Shown: piece after piece, positions 1-6,391 of the stretch | Numbering within the stretch: the first letter of the stretch is position 1 | Layout of the letters: every line of letters starts with the position of its first letter | Assembly: GCA_018663165.1 (NCBI GenBank) | Contig: JABJES010000048.1 | Coordinates: 1 to 13,157 of the forward strand | DNA: 13,157 nt | Reading direction: 5' to 3' | Origin: Rhodospirillaceae bacterium | Lineage (GTDB): Bacteria > Pseudomonadota > Alphaproteobacteria > UBA11136 | Notes under the pieces: generated by a model | What the model was told of the DNA's origin: nothing | Databases searched by the model: none | The model's input: only the letters and a program-made list of their open reading frames with translations | Translations under genes and position numbers: made by a program

Positions 1-601
1 CCTTGCCATTTTTAATTTCCTTGAACACCGGGGTCAGAAACGGCCCGTTTAGCGATTTTTTGTCGAGGGATGAAATGTATTCCTGGGAGGCCAGATTAAT
101 CACTGTTTTGTCGCTGTGTTTGGCGGCAGCTTTGTTGACGGCCGCCGTAATGTCGCTACGCCAGAAATCGTACAGATTTTCTCCGCGCGGATTGGAAAAC
201 CGGCTGCCCATTTCCAGGCGATAGGGCTGGATCAGGTCGAGGGGTCGGAGCAAACCATAAAGGCCGGAGAGAATCCGCAGATGCTTTTGGGCAAATTCCA
301 TATCGTCCTTGGCCAGGGAGGGGAAATCGAGGCCCTTATAGGTATCGCCGGAAAAGGCGAACCCCGCCTGTTTGGCATTCTCGGTGGTGAAGGGGGGTGA
401 AAAATTTTTAAAGCGGTCGTAATTTAGATCCGCCAGCTTGTCGCTGATCTTCATCAGGCGCGACAGATCTCCACGGGTTAGTTTCCGGGCACGTTCGGCC
501 AGAATTTGTGCGTTTTCAATAAAATCAGGCTGGCTGTGAGAGATCACTCCAGTGGCGGTGGAAAAGTCGAGCTTCTTGGCGGGTGAGATCAGGATCAGCA
601 T
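1..601 (-). CDS. yaaA: YaaA family peroxide stress protein (3' end cut by window edge)
   Basis: YaaA (DUF328/UPF0246) proteins lower intracellular free iron and limit Fenton damage to DNA and protein under peroxide stress; in E. coli the gene is under OxyR control. The reverse strand reads open from an ATG at 601-599 to the window edge, giving 200 residues of a family usually about 250 long, so the C-terminus is missing. Recognisable parts are the N-terminal ISPAKKLD at residues 5-12, the block LSGLYGLLRPLD near residue 110 with YRLEMG soon after, and NLYDFWR near residue 140. A GGAAAA stretch about 10 bases before the ATG can serve as ribosome binding site. The gene is divergent from the YHYH-domain gene and shares a short intergenic region with it. 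Family assignment is secure; the physiological role is taken from the family. Confidence 0.95.
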   Translation of the reverse strand, partial: MLILISPAKKLDFSTATGVISHSQPDFIENAQILAERARKLTRGDLSRLMKISDKLADLNYDRFKNFSPPFTTENAKQAGFAFSGDTYKGLDFPSLAKDDMEFAQKHLRILSGLYGLLRPLDLIQPYRLEMGSRFSNPRGENLYDFWRSDITAAVNKAAAKHSDKTVINLASQEYISSLDKKSLNGPFLTPVFKEIKNGK

Positions 602-631
602 GATTTATATTTTTCCAGTGTTTTTCGTTAG

Positions 632-641
632 TTACCGGTAA
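632..641. promoter_or_regulatory. perfect 10-base palindrome in divergent intergenic region
   Basis: TTACCGGTAA is a perfect palindrome lying 31 bases upstream of the yaaA start and 74 bases upstream of the preferred YHYH start. Its position between two divergent starts would suit an operator. A 10-base palindrome is expected by chance about a dozen times in a window this size, so this is only a candidate, and I recognise no regulator for it. Confidence 0.25.
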
Positions 642-714
642 TTGTGGCCTGATTTTCCTGCAGCCGTTTTTAATGTAGGATGAACGGTGTGGGAATAGAT
701 TGAGGATATATGAG

Positions 715-1680
715 ATGACATTTTATGACAGATTTTCAACCCCGATGCGCTTTCTTCGTAATTCGTCCCAGATTATCAGGCGGCGGACCTGGCTGATCGG
801 CGCTTTATCAGTCATCACCGTGGCAGGGGCCTTGGCGGCGGTCAATTATGTCAAGATCGAGACCGAGGGGGCTTACCGCATTATTCTCGCCAACGGCATT
901 CCCAATCACCCCACCGGCCGTTTTCCAAACGCTCATAATCCAAATTCCATCAGCGCCCAGAATTATAATTTTCGTGTGGCGGTCAATCCCCGCAAGGCGG
1001 CGCGTGCGACCCGGCTCAGTATGCAGGATTTCGGCATTGCCCTGAACGGCGTGCCTTTCGATCCTTTCACCGCAGAATTCTGGAAACGTGACCGATCCTC
1101 GGGCTGGAATTACGCAGCCATGACCGGTAAGACCGATCTCGGCCTCGATATGAACCATGCCCATGTTCAGCCCAACGGCGCCTATCATTACCACGGCCTG
1201 CCGACCGATCTGGTCAAGGGCGATAGTCCGTCCCGTCATTCCCATCTTCTTGGTTATTCTGCCGATGGGTTTCCCATGTATGGATTATACGGCTACGCCA
1301 ATCCGAAAAATCCCGGGGCAGGGATCAGGAAGATGCGCTCCAGCTATCGCCTCAAAAAAGGAACCCGGCCCGGTGGCTCAAGCGGCCCTGGTGGTGCCTA
1401 TGACGGCACGTTTGTTCAGGATTTTGAATATGTGGCCGGGCTGGGTGATCTTGATGCCTGCAACGGTCGCGATACACTCACCCCGGATTATTCCACCGGC
1501 ACCTATGCCTATTTCATTACCGATGCCTATCCCTTCATACCGCGCTGTTATCGCGGCTCTCCCGACAGCAGTTTCGAACGCCGAGGCATGGCCGGTGGCT
1601 TTGGGCCTCGAGGCGGGCGTCTTGGTCCACCACCGGGGGGGAGGCCGCCGCCAGGGGGACGCCCACCCCCGCGCCGTTAG
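715..1680 (+). CDS. membrane-anchored YHYH domain protein with Gly/Pro/Arg-rich tail
   Basis: This gene encodes a YHYH-domain protein, a family of extracytoplasmic proteins of uncertain function. The family hallmark YHYH is at residues 157-160, preceded by NHAHVQPNGA. A conserved HLLGYSADGFPMYG block follows, and LDACNGRDTLTPDY is near residues 246-259, with Cys249 in the usual position. An arginine-rich segment (residues 22-24) precedes one hydrophobic stretch at about 26-43, which fits an uncleaved anchor or a signal peptide with the domain outside the membrane. Residues 289-321 form a low-complexity tail with repeated PPPGGR units. I chose the ATG at 715 because GAGGA at 702-706 sits 8 bases before it; an in-frame TTG at 700 would add five residues. 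The gene lies 12 bases before tag and probably shares its transcript. Histidine clusters suggest metal binding, but that is inference. Confidence 0.9.
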   Translation: MTFYDRFSTPMRFLRNSSQIIRRRTWLIGALSVITVAGALAAVNYVKIETEGAYRIILANGIPNHPTGRFPNAHNPNSISAQNYNFRVAVNPRKAARATRLSMQDFGIALNGVPFDPFTAEFWKRDRSSGWNYAAMTGKTDLGLDMNHAHVQPNGAYHYHGLPTDLVKGDSPSRHSHLLGYSADGFPMYGLYGYANPKNPGAGIRKMRSSYRLKKGTRPGGSSGPGGAYDGTFVQDFEYVAGLGDLDACNGRDTLTPDYSTGTYAYFITDAYPFIPRCYRGSPDSSFERRGMAGGFGPRGGRLGPPPGGRPPPGGRPPPRR

Positions 1681-1692
1681 TATTCAGCCCTC

Positions 1693-2244
1693 ATGAACTG
1701 GTATTGCGACACCGCTTCTGGTCATCCCTGGCATGAGCCCTATCATGATCAGGTGTATGGCTTTCCAGTCGGCGACGACAACGCTCTGTTTGAGCGTTTG
1801 GTGCTGGAGCTTAACCAGGCCGGTTTAAGCTGGCTTACCATTCTCAAGAAATCGGAAAACTTCCGCGCCGCTTTTGACGGCTTTGATGTTGATATTGTCG
1901 CTGCTTACGGCGAAGCGGAAGTGGCGCGACTGATGGCGGATGCGGGGATTATTCGCAACCGCCTGAAGATCGCGGCGGCGATCCATAATGCGAATGTGAT
2001 CAAAGGCCTGAGAGGAGAATACGGCTCATTTGCCGGGTTCCTCGATCACCATCACCCTTTGGGACTGGCCGATTGGGTAAAGCTTTTTAAGAAAACCTTC
2101 AAATTCACCGGCGGCGAAATCACCAATGAATTTCTTATGTCCACCGGCTATCTGCCTGGAGCCCATCGTGAGGACTGTCCGGTCTTTGCCCGGATCGCCA
2201 GATTGAAGCCGCCATTTTTGACCGGCGGTAAAACAACAAAATAA
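1693..2244 (+). CDS. tag: DNA-3-methyladenine glycosylase I
   Basis: Tag removes 3-methyladenine from alkylated DNA as the first step of base excision repair in the cytoplasm. The 183-residue protein is close to the E. coli length (187). Zinc ligands are present: Cys5 and His18 near the N-terminus, and His158 and Cys162 near the C-terminus with the usual four-residue spacing. The core LELNQAGLSWLTILKKSENF aligns with the E. coli block containing the catalytic-site glutamate (here Glu39) and Trp47; Tyr17 matches the conserved pocket tyrosine. Two deviations stand out: the aromatic residue usually two places after the first Cys is Thr7, and the usual WGVP motif reads YGFP (residues 22-25). There is no convincing Shine-Dalgarno sequence, which fits translation following on from the gene 12 bases upstream. 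A strong terminator lies 45 bases after the stop. Confidence 0.95.
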   Translation: MNWYCDTASGHPWHEPYHDQVYGFPVGDDNALFERLVLELNQAGLSWLTILKKSENFRAAFDGFDVDIVAAYGEAEVARLMADAGIIRNRLKIAAAIHNANVIKGLRGEYGSFAGFLDHHHPLGLADWVKLFKKTFKFTGGEITNEFLMSTGYLPGAHREDCPVFARIARLKPPFLTGGKTTK

Positions 2245-2288
2245 ATTTGTAATTATGTGGGTTTCACAGAAACCAAGGGCTGACATAC

Positions 2289-2327
2289 AAAAATGGCAAA
2301 ACCGATTGACGGTCTTGCCATTTTTTA
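2289..2327 (+). terminator. intrinsic terminator after tag, possibly bidirectional
   Basis: ATGGCAA at 2293-2299 pairs with TTGCCAT at 2315-2321. After one mismatch, ACCG at 2301-2304 pairs with CGGT at 2310-2313, around an ATTGA loop. Six T residues (2321-2326) follow on the plus strand. A run of A residues on the left (2289-2293) gives a T-run on the minus strand, so the hairpin could also end leftward transcripts arriving from the nucleobase permease gene. Confidence 0.82.
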
Positions 2328-2526
2328 CGATGCATTTTCTGCATCTTATTCATCCGGTCCGGGGCAAAAACCCTCATGGCCACGGATGTTTCTCCTCCCC
2401 AAACTTCGGGCCGTCTGCCTCTTTCGGCAGTTCGTAAGTTGGTCACTCTATGCCATTCGATATCTGTCGTCACCCTCTTTTTTGGGACTTTGGAAAATAT
2501 TTTTTACATTTATTGTTTGGAGTATT
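2328..2526. other. non-coding region with consecutive small hairpins
   Basis: This stretch between the tag terminator and the 3' end of the leftward permease gene has no credible coding frame. Besides the terminator it can form a perfect 6-base stem GATGCA/TGCATC (2329-2345, 5-base loop); CATCCG (2351-2356) with CGGATG (2383-2388), enclosing an inner GGG/CCC pair; and CTGCC/GGCAG (2415-2430). The plus strand carries CTCCTCCCC at 2392-2400, which resembles the anti-Shine-Dalgarno loops of some alphaproteobacterial small RNAs. It may be a structured 3' untranslated region of the permease mRNA or a small RNA gene; I recognise no known RNA family and see no convincing promoter. Confidence 0.35.
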
Positions 2527-3822
2527 TCAAATCTGTAAATAGGCGAATTTAAAGACGAAGGCGGCGGCGAGAATGGCCATCATCAGGCTGACCTGCGCGC
2601 GCTTGCCGGCGATCAATTTAATCGCCACATAGGCGATGAATCCAAAGCCGATACCTGATGTAATCGAGAAGGTCAGGGGCATGGCCAGGGCGGTGATGAT
2701 TGCAGGCACGTATTCGGTCACATCTTCCCAGTCGATCTCGGTTAGTGAGCGGGCCATCAGGCAGCCGACGAACAGCAGGGCAGGGGCGGTGGCATAGATC
2801 GGCACGGTCTCGGCCAATGGCGACAGAAACAAAGCCAGCACCATGAGGGCGGCGACGACCAGTGCGGTAAGCCCGGTTCTTCCCCCGGCCTTGATCCCGG
2901 TCGCGCTCTCGATATAGACGGTGGTTGGTGAGGTGCCGAGTGCTGCCGAAACGACGCTTGCCGCACTATCGGTCACTAGCGCCTGACGCATGCGGGGAAG
3001 GTTTCCCTCCTTGTCGAGAAAACCGGCCCGGTTGCCAAGGCCGATCAGCGAGCCAGTGGCGTCGAACATAAGAACAAAAAGGAAAGCCAGAATAATGACG
3101 ATCAGGGTGGTATCGAAGGCACCGGCGATATCCATCTGGAAAAATGTTGGGGCAAGGCTTGGTGGCATTGAGAAGATGCCTTGCGCTGGCGTGATGTCGA
3201 GCATAATTCCGGCAATGGTGATGGCGAGGATGGCGATCAGAATACCCCCGGTTATCCGTCGGCTTTCCAGCCCGACCATTAAAACAAATCCGGCAACGGC
3301 CAGCAGAACACCCGGTGCGGCCAGATCACCCAGTTTGACCATGGTGATCTTGTCGGCGGTAATCATTCCGGCATTCTGCAGGGCGATGATAATAAGGAAA
3401 AAACCGATTCCGGCCGAGATCGCCATTTTTTGAGATCGTGGAATGCTTGTGATGATCTTTTCCCGAAGATGGGAAAGGGTCAAGGCGACGAATAATAATC
3501 CGGCGATAAAGACGGCGCCCAGCGCCACCTGCCAGTTCACACCTGCGCCGATTACCACGTCATAGGTAAAATAGGCGTTGATCCCCATGCCCGGTGCCAG
3601 GGCGAAGGGGTAATTGGCGTAAAGGGCCATGATCAGGCAGGCGATCGCCGAAGTGAGGCAGGTGGCGACGAAAATAGCGCCGGAATCCATGCCCGCATCG
3701 GCAAGAATATGTGGATTGACGAAGATAATGTAGGACAAGGTTAGAAAGGTGGTGAAACCCGCCAGGATTTCGGTGCGGATGTCGGTCCCGTTTTCCTTCA
3801 GTTGAAACAGCTTTTCAAACAT
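2527..3822 (-). CDS. NCS2 family nucleobase permease (AzgA-like purine transporter)
   Basis: This 431-residue inner-membrane protein belongs to the NCS2 nucleobase/ascorbate transporter family and looks closest to the AzgA-type branch that imports adenine, guanine or hypoxanthine by proton symport. It is almost entirely hydrophobic helices. Family signatures are visible in order: GMGINAYF at 78-85 in the third helix, FDATGSLIGLGNRAG at 253-267 in the eighth, and LGTSPTTVYIESATGIKAGG at 295-314 in the tenth; the last two carry substrate-binding residues in the family. The start ATG at 3822-3820 is preceded by a GGGGGAAAG ribosome binding site. The gene stands alone on the minus strand, divergent from a small secreted protein. 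No purine riboswitch is visible in the 77 bases before the next gene. The exact substrate cannot be told from sequence. Confidence 0.95.
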   Translation of the reverse strand: MFEKLFQLKENGTDIRTEILAGFTTFLTLSYIIFVNPHILADAGMDSGAIFVATCLTSAIACLIMALYANYPFALAPGMGINAYFTYDVVIGAGVNWQVALGAVFIAGLLFVALTLSHLREKIITSIPRSQKMAISAGIGFFLIIIALQNAGMITADKITMVKLGDLAAPGVLLAVAGFVLMVGLESRRITGGILIAILAITIAGIMLDITPAQGIFSMPPSLAPTFFQMDIAGAFDTTLIVIILAFLFVLMFDATGSLIGLGNRAGFLDKEGNLPRMRQALVTDSAASVVSAALGTSPTTVYIESATGIKAGGRTGLTALVVAALMVLALFLSPLAETVPIYATAPALLFVGCLMARSLTEIDWEDVTEYVPAIITALAMPLTFSITSGIGFGFIAYVAIKLIAGKRAQVSLMMAILAAAFVFKFAYLQI

Positions 3823-3899
3823 CTTTCCCCCACATTCGTTTGTTTGAGCCTAGTGCCGTCTTATTCCCTCTTCAACCTTTCTGGGTTAAACTGTGGTCG

Positions 3900-4355
3900 A
3901 TGAAAAAAGCACATTTCATATCAGCCGCCCTTTTCCTTGCCTTGTCCGCAGGTCTTCTGGCTCCTTCTGTGGCCACAGCGGCAACAAAGGCCGACCCAAA
4001 CGCACCCACGGTGACGGTGACGAAGAAGGACTGCGACCGGATGGTTTCCTATACCCAGCCCCCCGGCGTTGCCTATGAGCCCGGCATTGATGCCCATGGT
4101 CGCGCCGTTGCCCCGGCAGATCTCAACCAGCCTTTGATGATCAAGCCGCCGGAAGAGTTTTCTTTTGCGCTCGATTATTCTCTGGCCGGTAAGGTGCCGG
4201 GTGCCGCAGGGCACGCCTATGAGCCTAATTTTAATCTCGGCACCATTACGGTCAAAAAAGGCGTTCCCTATTTCAATGGCGAGCCCCTGACCAGTGAAGA
4301 CCAGCGCCGCCTGTCGGAAGCCTGTCAAAAAATCCAGACGACGCCTTTACGTTAG
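3900..4355 (+). CDS. small secreted protein of unknown function
   Basis: I do not recognise this 151-residue protein. It begins with a typical Sec signal peptide (two lysines, a hydrophobic core to about residue 24, predicted cleavage near VATAA|TK at 28). The mature part has exactly two cysteines, Cys45 and Cys142, which could form a disulfide joining its two ends. The short motif AYEP occurs twice, at 58-61 and 106-109, the first followed by GIDAHGRAVAPADL. No membrane segment follows the signal and there is no lipobox, so a soluble periplasmic protein is expected. I chose the ATG at 3900 because the signal peptide begins there; an upstream in-frame start at 3840 would add 20 residues that spoil it. 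No strong Shine-Dalgarno sequence is seen. It stands 74 bases before proS. Confidence 0.82.
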   Translation: MKKAHFISAALFLALSAGLLAPSVATAATKADPNAPTVTVTKKDCDRMVSYTQPPGVAYEPGIDAHGRAVAPADLNQPLMIKPPEEFSFALDYSLAGKVPGAAGHAYEPNFNLGTITVKKGVPYFNGEPLTSEDQRRLSEACQKIQTTPLR

Positions 4356-4429
4356 GGCCTCCTTTGCCTAAAGTCGGGCAGCGACAAATGACATTGATTT
4401 CCCATTTTATTTGAGTGAATTTTAAGCCC

Positions 4430-5719
4430 ATGCGCCTGTCCGTATTTTTTCTCCCGACCCTGAAGGAAACACCCGCCGAGGCCCAGATTGTCTCGCATCG
4501 CTTGATGCTGCGTGCCGGCATGATCCATCAGGAATCCGCTGGCATCTATTCCTGGTTGCCGCTCGGCATCCGGGTCTTGAAAAAGATCGAGGGTATCATC
4601 CGCGCCGAACAGGATGGGGCCGGGGCTCAGGAAATTCTCATGCCGACTATTCAGTCTGCCGACATCTGGCGTGAGAGTGGGCGCTATGATGATTACGGCC
4701 GCGAGATGCTACGCATCACTGATCGCCATGATCGCGAGATGCTGTATGGCCCGACCAATGAAGAAATGGTCACCGGCATTTTGCGGGATCATCTGCGTAG
4801 TTATCGCGACCTTCCCTTGATGCTTTATCATATCCAGTGGAAGTTCCGCGACGAGGTGAGGCCGCGCTTTGGTATCATGCGCGGGCGCGAATTTCTGATG
4901 AAAGACTGCTATTCCTTCGACCTCGATTTTGAGGGGTCAAAACGCGCCTATAACGCCATGTTCGCCGCCTATCTCAGGACCTTTGCCCGCCTCGGTCTGA
5001 AGGCCGTGCCGGTTGTCGCCGATCCCGGCGCCATCGGGGGCAATATGAGTCATGAATTTCATATTCTCGCCGAGACGGGTGAAAGCACTATTTTCTACGA
5101 TGCCGCCTATGACGATCTAGACCTCGATATGGAAAACCCCGACATTGAGGCGCTGCGTGGTATCTATGCGGCGGAAGAGGAAAAGCATGATCCCGCCGAC
5201 TGCCCGGTACCGCCCGAGCGCCTCAAACAGGCCAAGGGTATTGAGGTCGGTCATATTTTCTATTTCGGCACCAAGTATTCCAAGTCCATGGGGCTTACGG
5301 TCACCAAGGCTGACGGGGAAGAAATTACTCCTGAAATGGGGTCCTACGGGATCGGGGTTTCCCGCCTGCCTGCCGCCATAATTGAGGCCAGCCACGATGA
5401 GAACGGGATTGTCTGGCCCGATTCTGTGGCCCCTTTTCAAGTCGGTCTGGTCAATTTAAAGACTAATGATGCCGATTGTTTGGCCCTTTGTGAGGATATT
5501 TACGCCCGGCTCGAAAATGCCGGAATTGAGACCCTGTATGACGACCGCGATGAACGTCCCGGCGCTAAATTCGCCAATATGGATCTGATCGGTCTGCCCT
5601 GGCAATTGGTGGTCGGGCCGCGTGGTGTGAAGGCGGGGACGGTGGAACTCAAGCGCCGCGCCAGCGGTGAAAAGGAAGAGCTGTCTCTGGATTCAGCTCT
5701 CGCCCGTCTTATCCCATGA
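4430..5719 (+). CDS. proS: prolyl-tRNA synthetase (short form without editing insertion)
   Basis: ProS attaches proline to tRNA-Pro in the cytoplasm. At 429 residues this is the compact class II enzyme of alphaproteobacteria rather than the roughly 570-residue E. coli type: between motif 2 and motif 3 there is no room for the large INS editing domain. Motif 1 lies in GIYSWLPLGIRVLKKIE from residue 38. Motif 2 is FRDEVRPRFGIMRGREFLMKD from 139. Motif 3 is GSYGIGVSRLPAAIIE from 304, with the class II arginine at 312. The remaining part, from about residue 335, is the HGTP anticodon-binding domain. I chose the ATG at 4430 because homologues start MRLS..FLPTLKE; a GTG at 4415 would add five residues. 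It heads an apparent operon: its stop overlaps the next start by 4 bases. Without INS, clearing of Ala-tRNA-Pro probably relies on a separate ProXp-type protein. Confidence 0.98.
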   Translation: MRLSVFFLPTLKETPAEAQIVSHRLMLRAGMIHQESAGIYSWLPLGIRVLKKIEGIIRAEQDGAGAQEILMPTIQSADIWRESGRYDDYGREMLRITDRHDREMLYGPTNEEMVTGILRDHLRSYRDLPLMLYHIQWKFRDEVRPRFGIMRGREFLMKDCYSFDLDFEGSKRAYNAMFAAYLRTFARLGLKAVPVVADPGAIGGNMSHEFHILAETGESTIFYDAAYDDLDLDMENPDIEALRGIYAAEEEKHDPADCPVPPERLKQAKGIEVGHIFYFGTKYSKSMGLTVTKADGEEITPEMGSYGIGVSRLPAAIIEASHDENGIVWPDSVAPFQVGLVNLKTNDADCLALCEDIYARLENAGIETLYDDRDERPGAKFANMDLIGLPWQLVVGPRGVKAGTVELKRRASGEKEELSLDSALARLIP

Positions 5720-6372
5720 GCGAGCAAACCGCCGACGCCCCCCTCGACATCGTCTTTCTCGTCTATGAAGGATTAACCCCGCTCGATCTTGCGGGCCCCT
5801 TCGATGTTTTTGGTCGTCTGCCCGGCGCCAAAATTCGCATGGTTGGTCCAACCCAGGGGTTGCAGCGCACCACATCGGGCACACTGGCCCTTCAGGCCGA
5901 CAGCTCAATCGATGAGGTAACGTCAGCCGATATTCTGATCATTCCCGGTGGGCCGGGCTCTGATGCCTTGGCTCTCAACAGTCAAGTGACCGACTGGGTT
6001 TGCGCCATGGATAAAACGACGCGGTTTACTGTATCGGTCTGTACCGGGGCACAAATCCTCGCCGTTGCAGGTCTCTTGGAAGGTCGCAAGGCAACCACCC
6101 ATTGGCGGGCCATGGAAATGATCGCCCAATACGGCGCAACGCCGGTAACCGCCAGGGTCGTCGAGGACGGTAAGATCATCACCTCGGCGGGTGTGTCGGC
6201 GGGGATCGACATGGCGCTCACCCTTGCCGCTCGTATCGGCGGCGAAGAGGTGGCCCGGGCCATTCAACTCCTGCTTGAATATGCGCCCGAACCGCCATTT
6301 GATTCCGGGCGTATCGAGGATGCTTCTCCGGCTCTTCTAGATCTTGCCCGCAACGGACTGCCTAAACCATGA
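5716..6372 (+). CDS. DJ-1/PfpI family protein, isonitrile hydratase-like
   Basis: This 218-residue cytoplasmic protein has the DJ-1/PfpI (class I glutamine amidotransferase-like) fold and most resembles Pseudomonas isonitrile hydratase (InhA), which hydrates isonitriles to N-substituted formamides. Visible features are PLDLAGPFDVF at 22-32 with Asp24 at the position of the InhA catalytic aspartate, IPGGPG at 76-81, and the nucleophile elbow SVCTGAQ with Cys109 followed by Thr110, as in InhA. The conserved segments LLEGRKATTHW, VSAGIDMALTLA and LLEYAPEPPF follow. There is no AraC-type DNA-binding domain, so it is not one of the GATase1-AraC regulators. The ATG shares the ATGA overlap with the proS stop, implying translational coupling, and lolC begins 19 bases after its stop. 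Its place between proS and lolC is unusual. The true substrate is unknown; family relatives include glyoxalases, chaperones and hydratases. Confidence 0.92.
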   Translation: MSEQTADAPLDIVFLVYEGLTPLDLAGPFDVFGRLPGAKIRMVGPTQGLQRTTSGTLALQADSSIDEVTSADILIIPGGPGSDALALNSQVTDWVCAMDKTTRFTVSVCTGAQILAVAGLLEGRKATTHWRAMEMIAQYGATPVTARVVEDGKIITSAGVSAGIDMALTLAARIGGEEVARAIQLLLEYAPEPPFDSGRIEDASPALLDLARNGLPKP

Positions 6373-6386
6373 CTGTCAGGAGACAG
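6373..6386 (+). promoter_or_regulatory. lolC ribosome binding site in the loop of a small hairpin
   Basis: AGGAG at 6378-6382 is the best Shine-Dalgarno sequence near the lolC start and sits 9 bases before TTG at 6392, which decides that start. It is flanked by CTGTC (6373-6377) and GACAG (6382-6386), a perfect 5-base inverted repeat with AGGA as the loop. The hairpin begins directly after the stop codon of the preceding gene. Confidence 0.5.
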
Positions 6387-6391
6387 CGGCT

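Noticed and set aside
700..714. Upstream TTG start for the YHYH gene
   Set aside because: The ATG at 715 has GAGGA at a proper distance; the TTG has no comparable signal.
1157..1696. Open frame of about 179 codons overlapping the YHYH gene
   Set aside because: It lies in another frame inside a gene with clear family motifs, its translation has no recognisable domain, and it is a by-product of GC-rich codon use.
2255..2473. Short open frames on both strands between tag and the permease gene
   Set aside because: They run through the terminator hairpin, overlap one another, lack ribosome binding sites and encode nothing recognisable.
3823..3899. Purine riboswitch or operator before the nucleobase permease
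   Set aside because: The 77-base gap is too short for a full aptamer plus expression platform and shows none of the conserved purine-aptamer bases.
6344..6391. Upstream TTG start for lolC inside the DJ-1-family gene
   Set aside because: It would add 16 residues unlike LolC N-termini and ignores the AGGAG site before the TTG at 6392.
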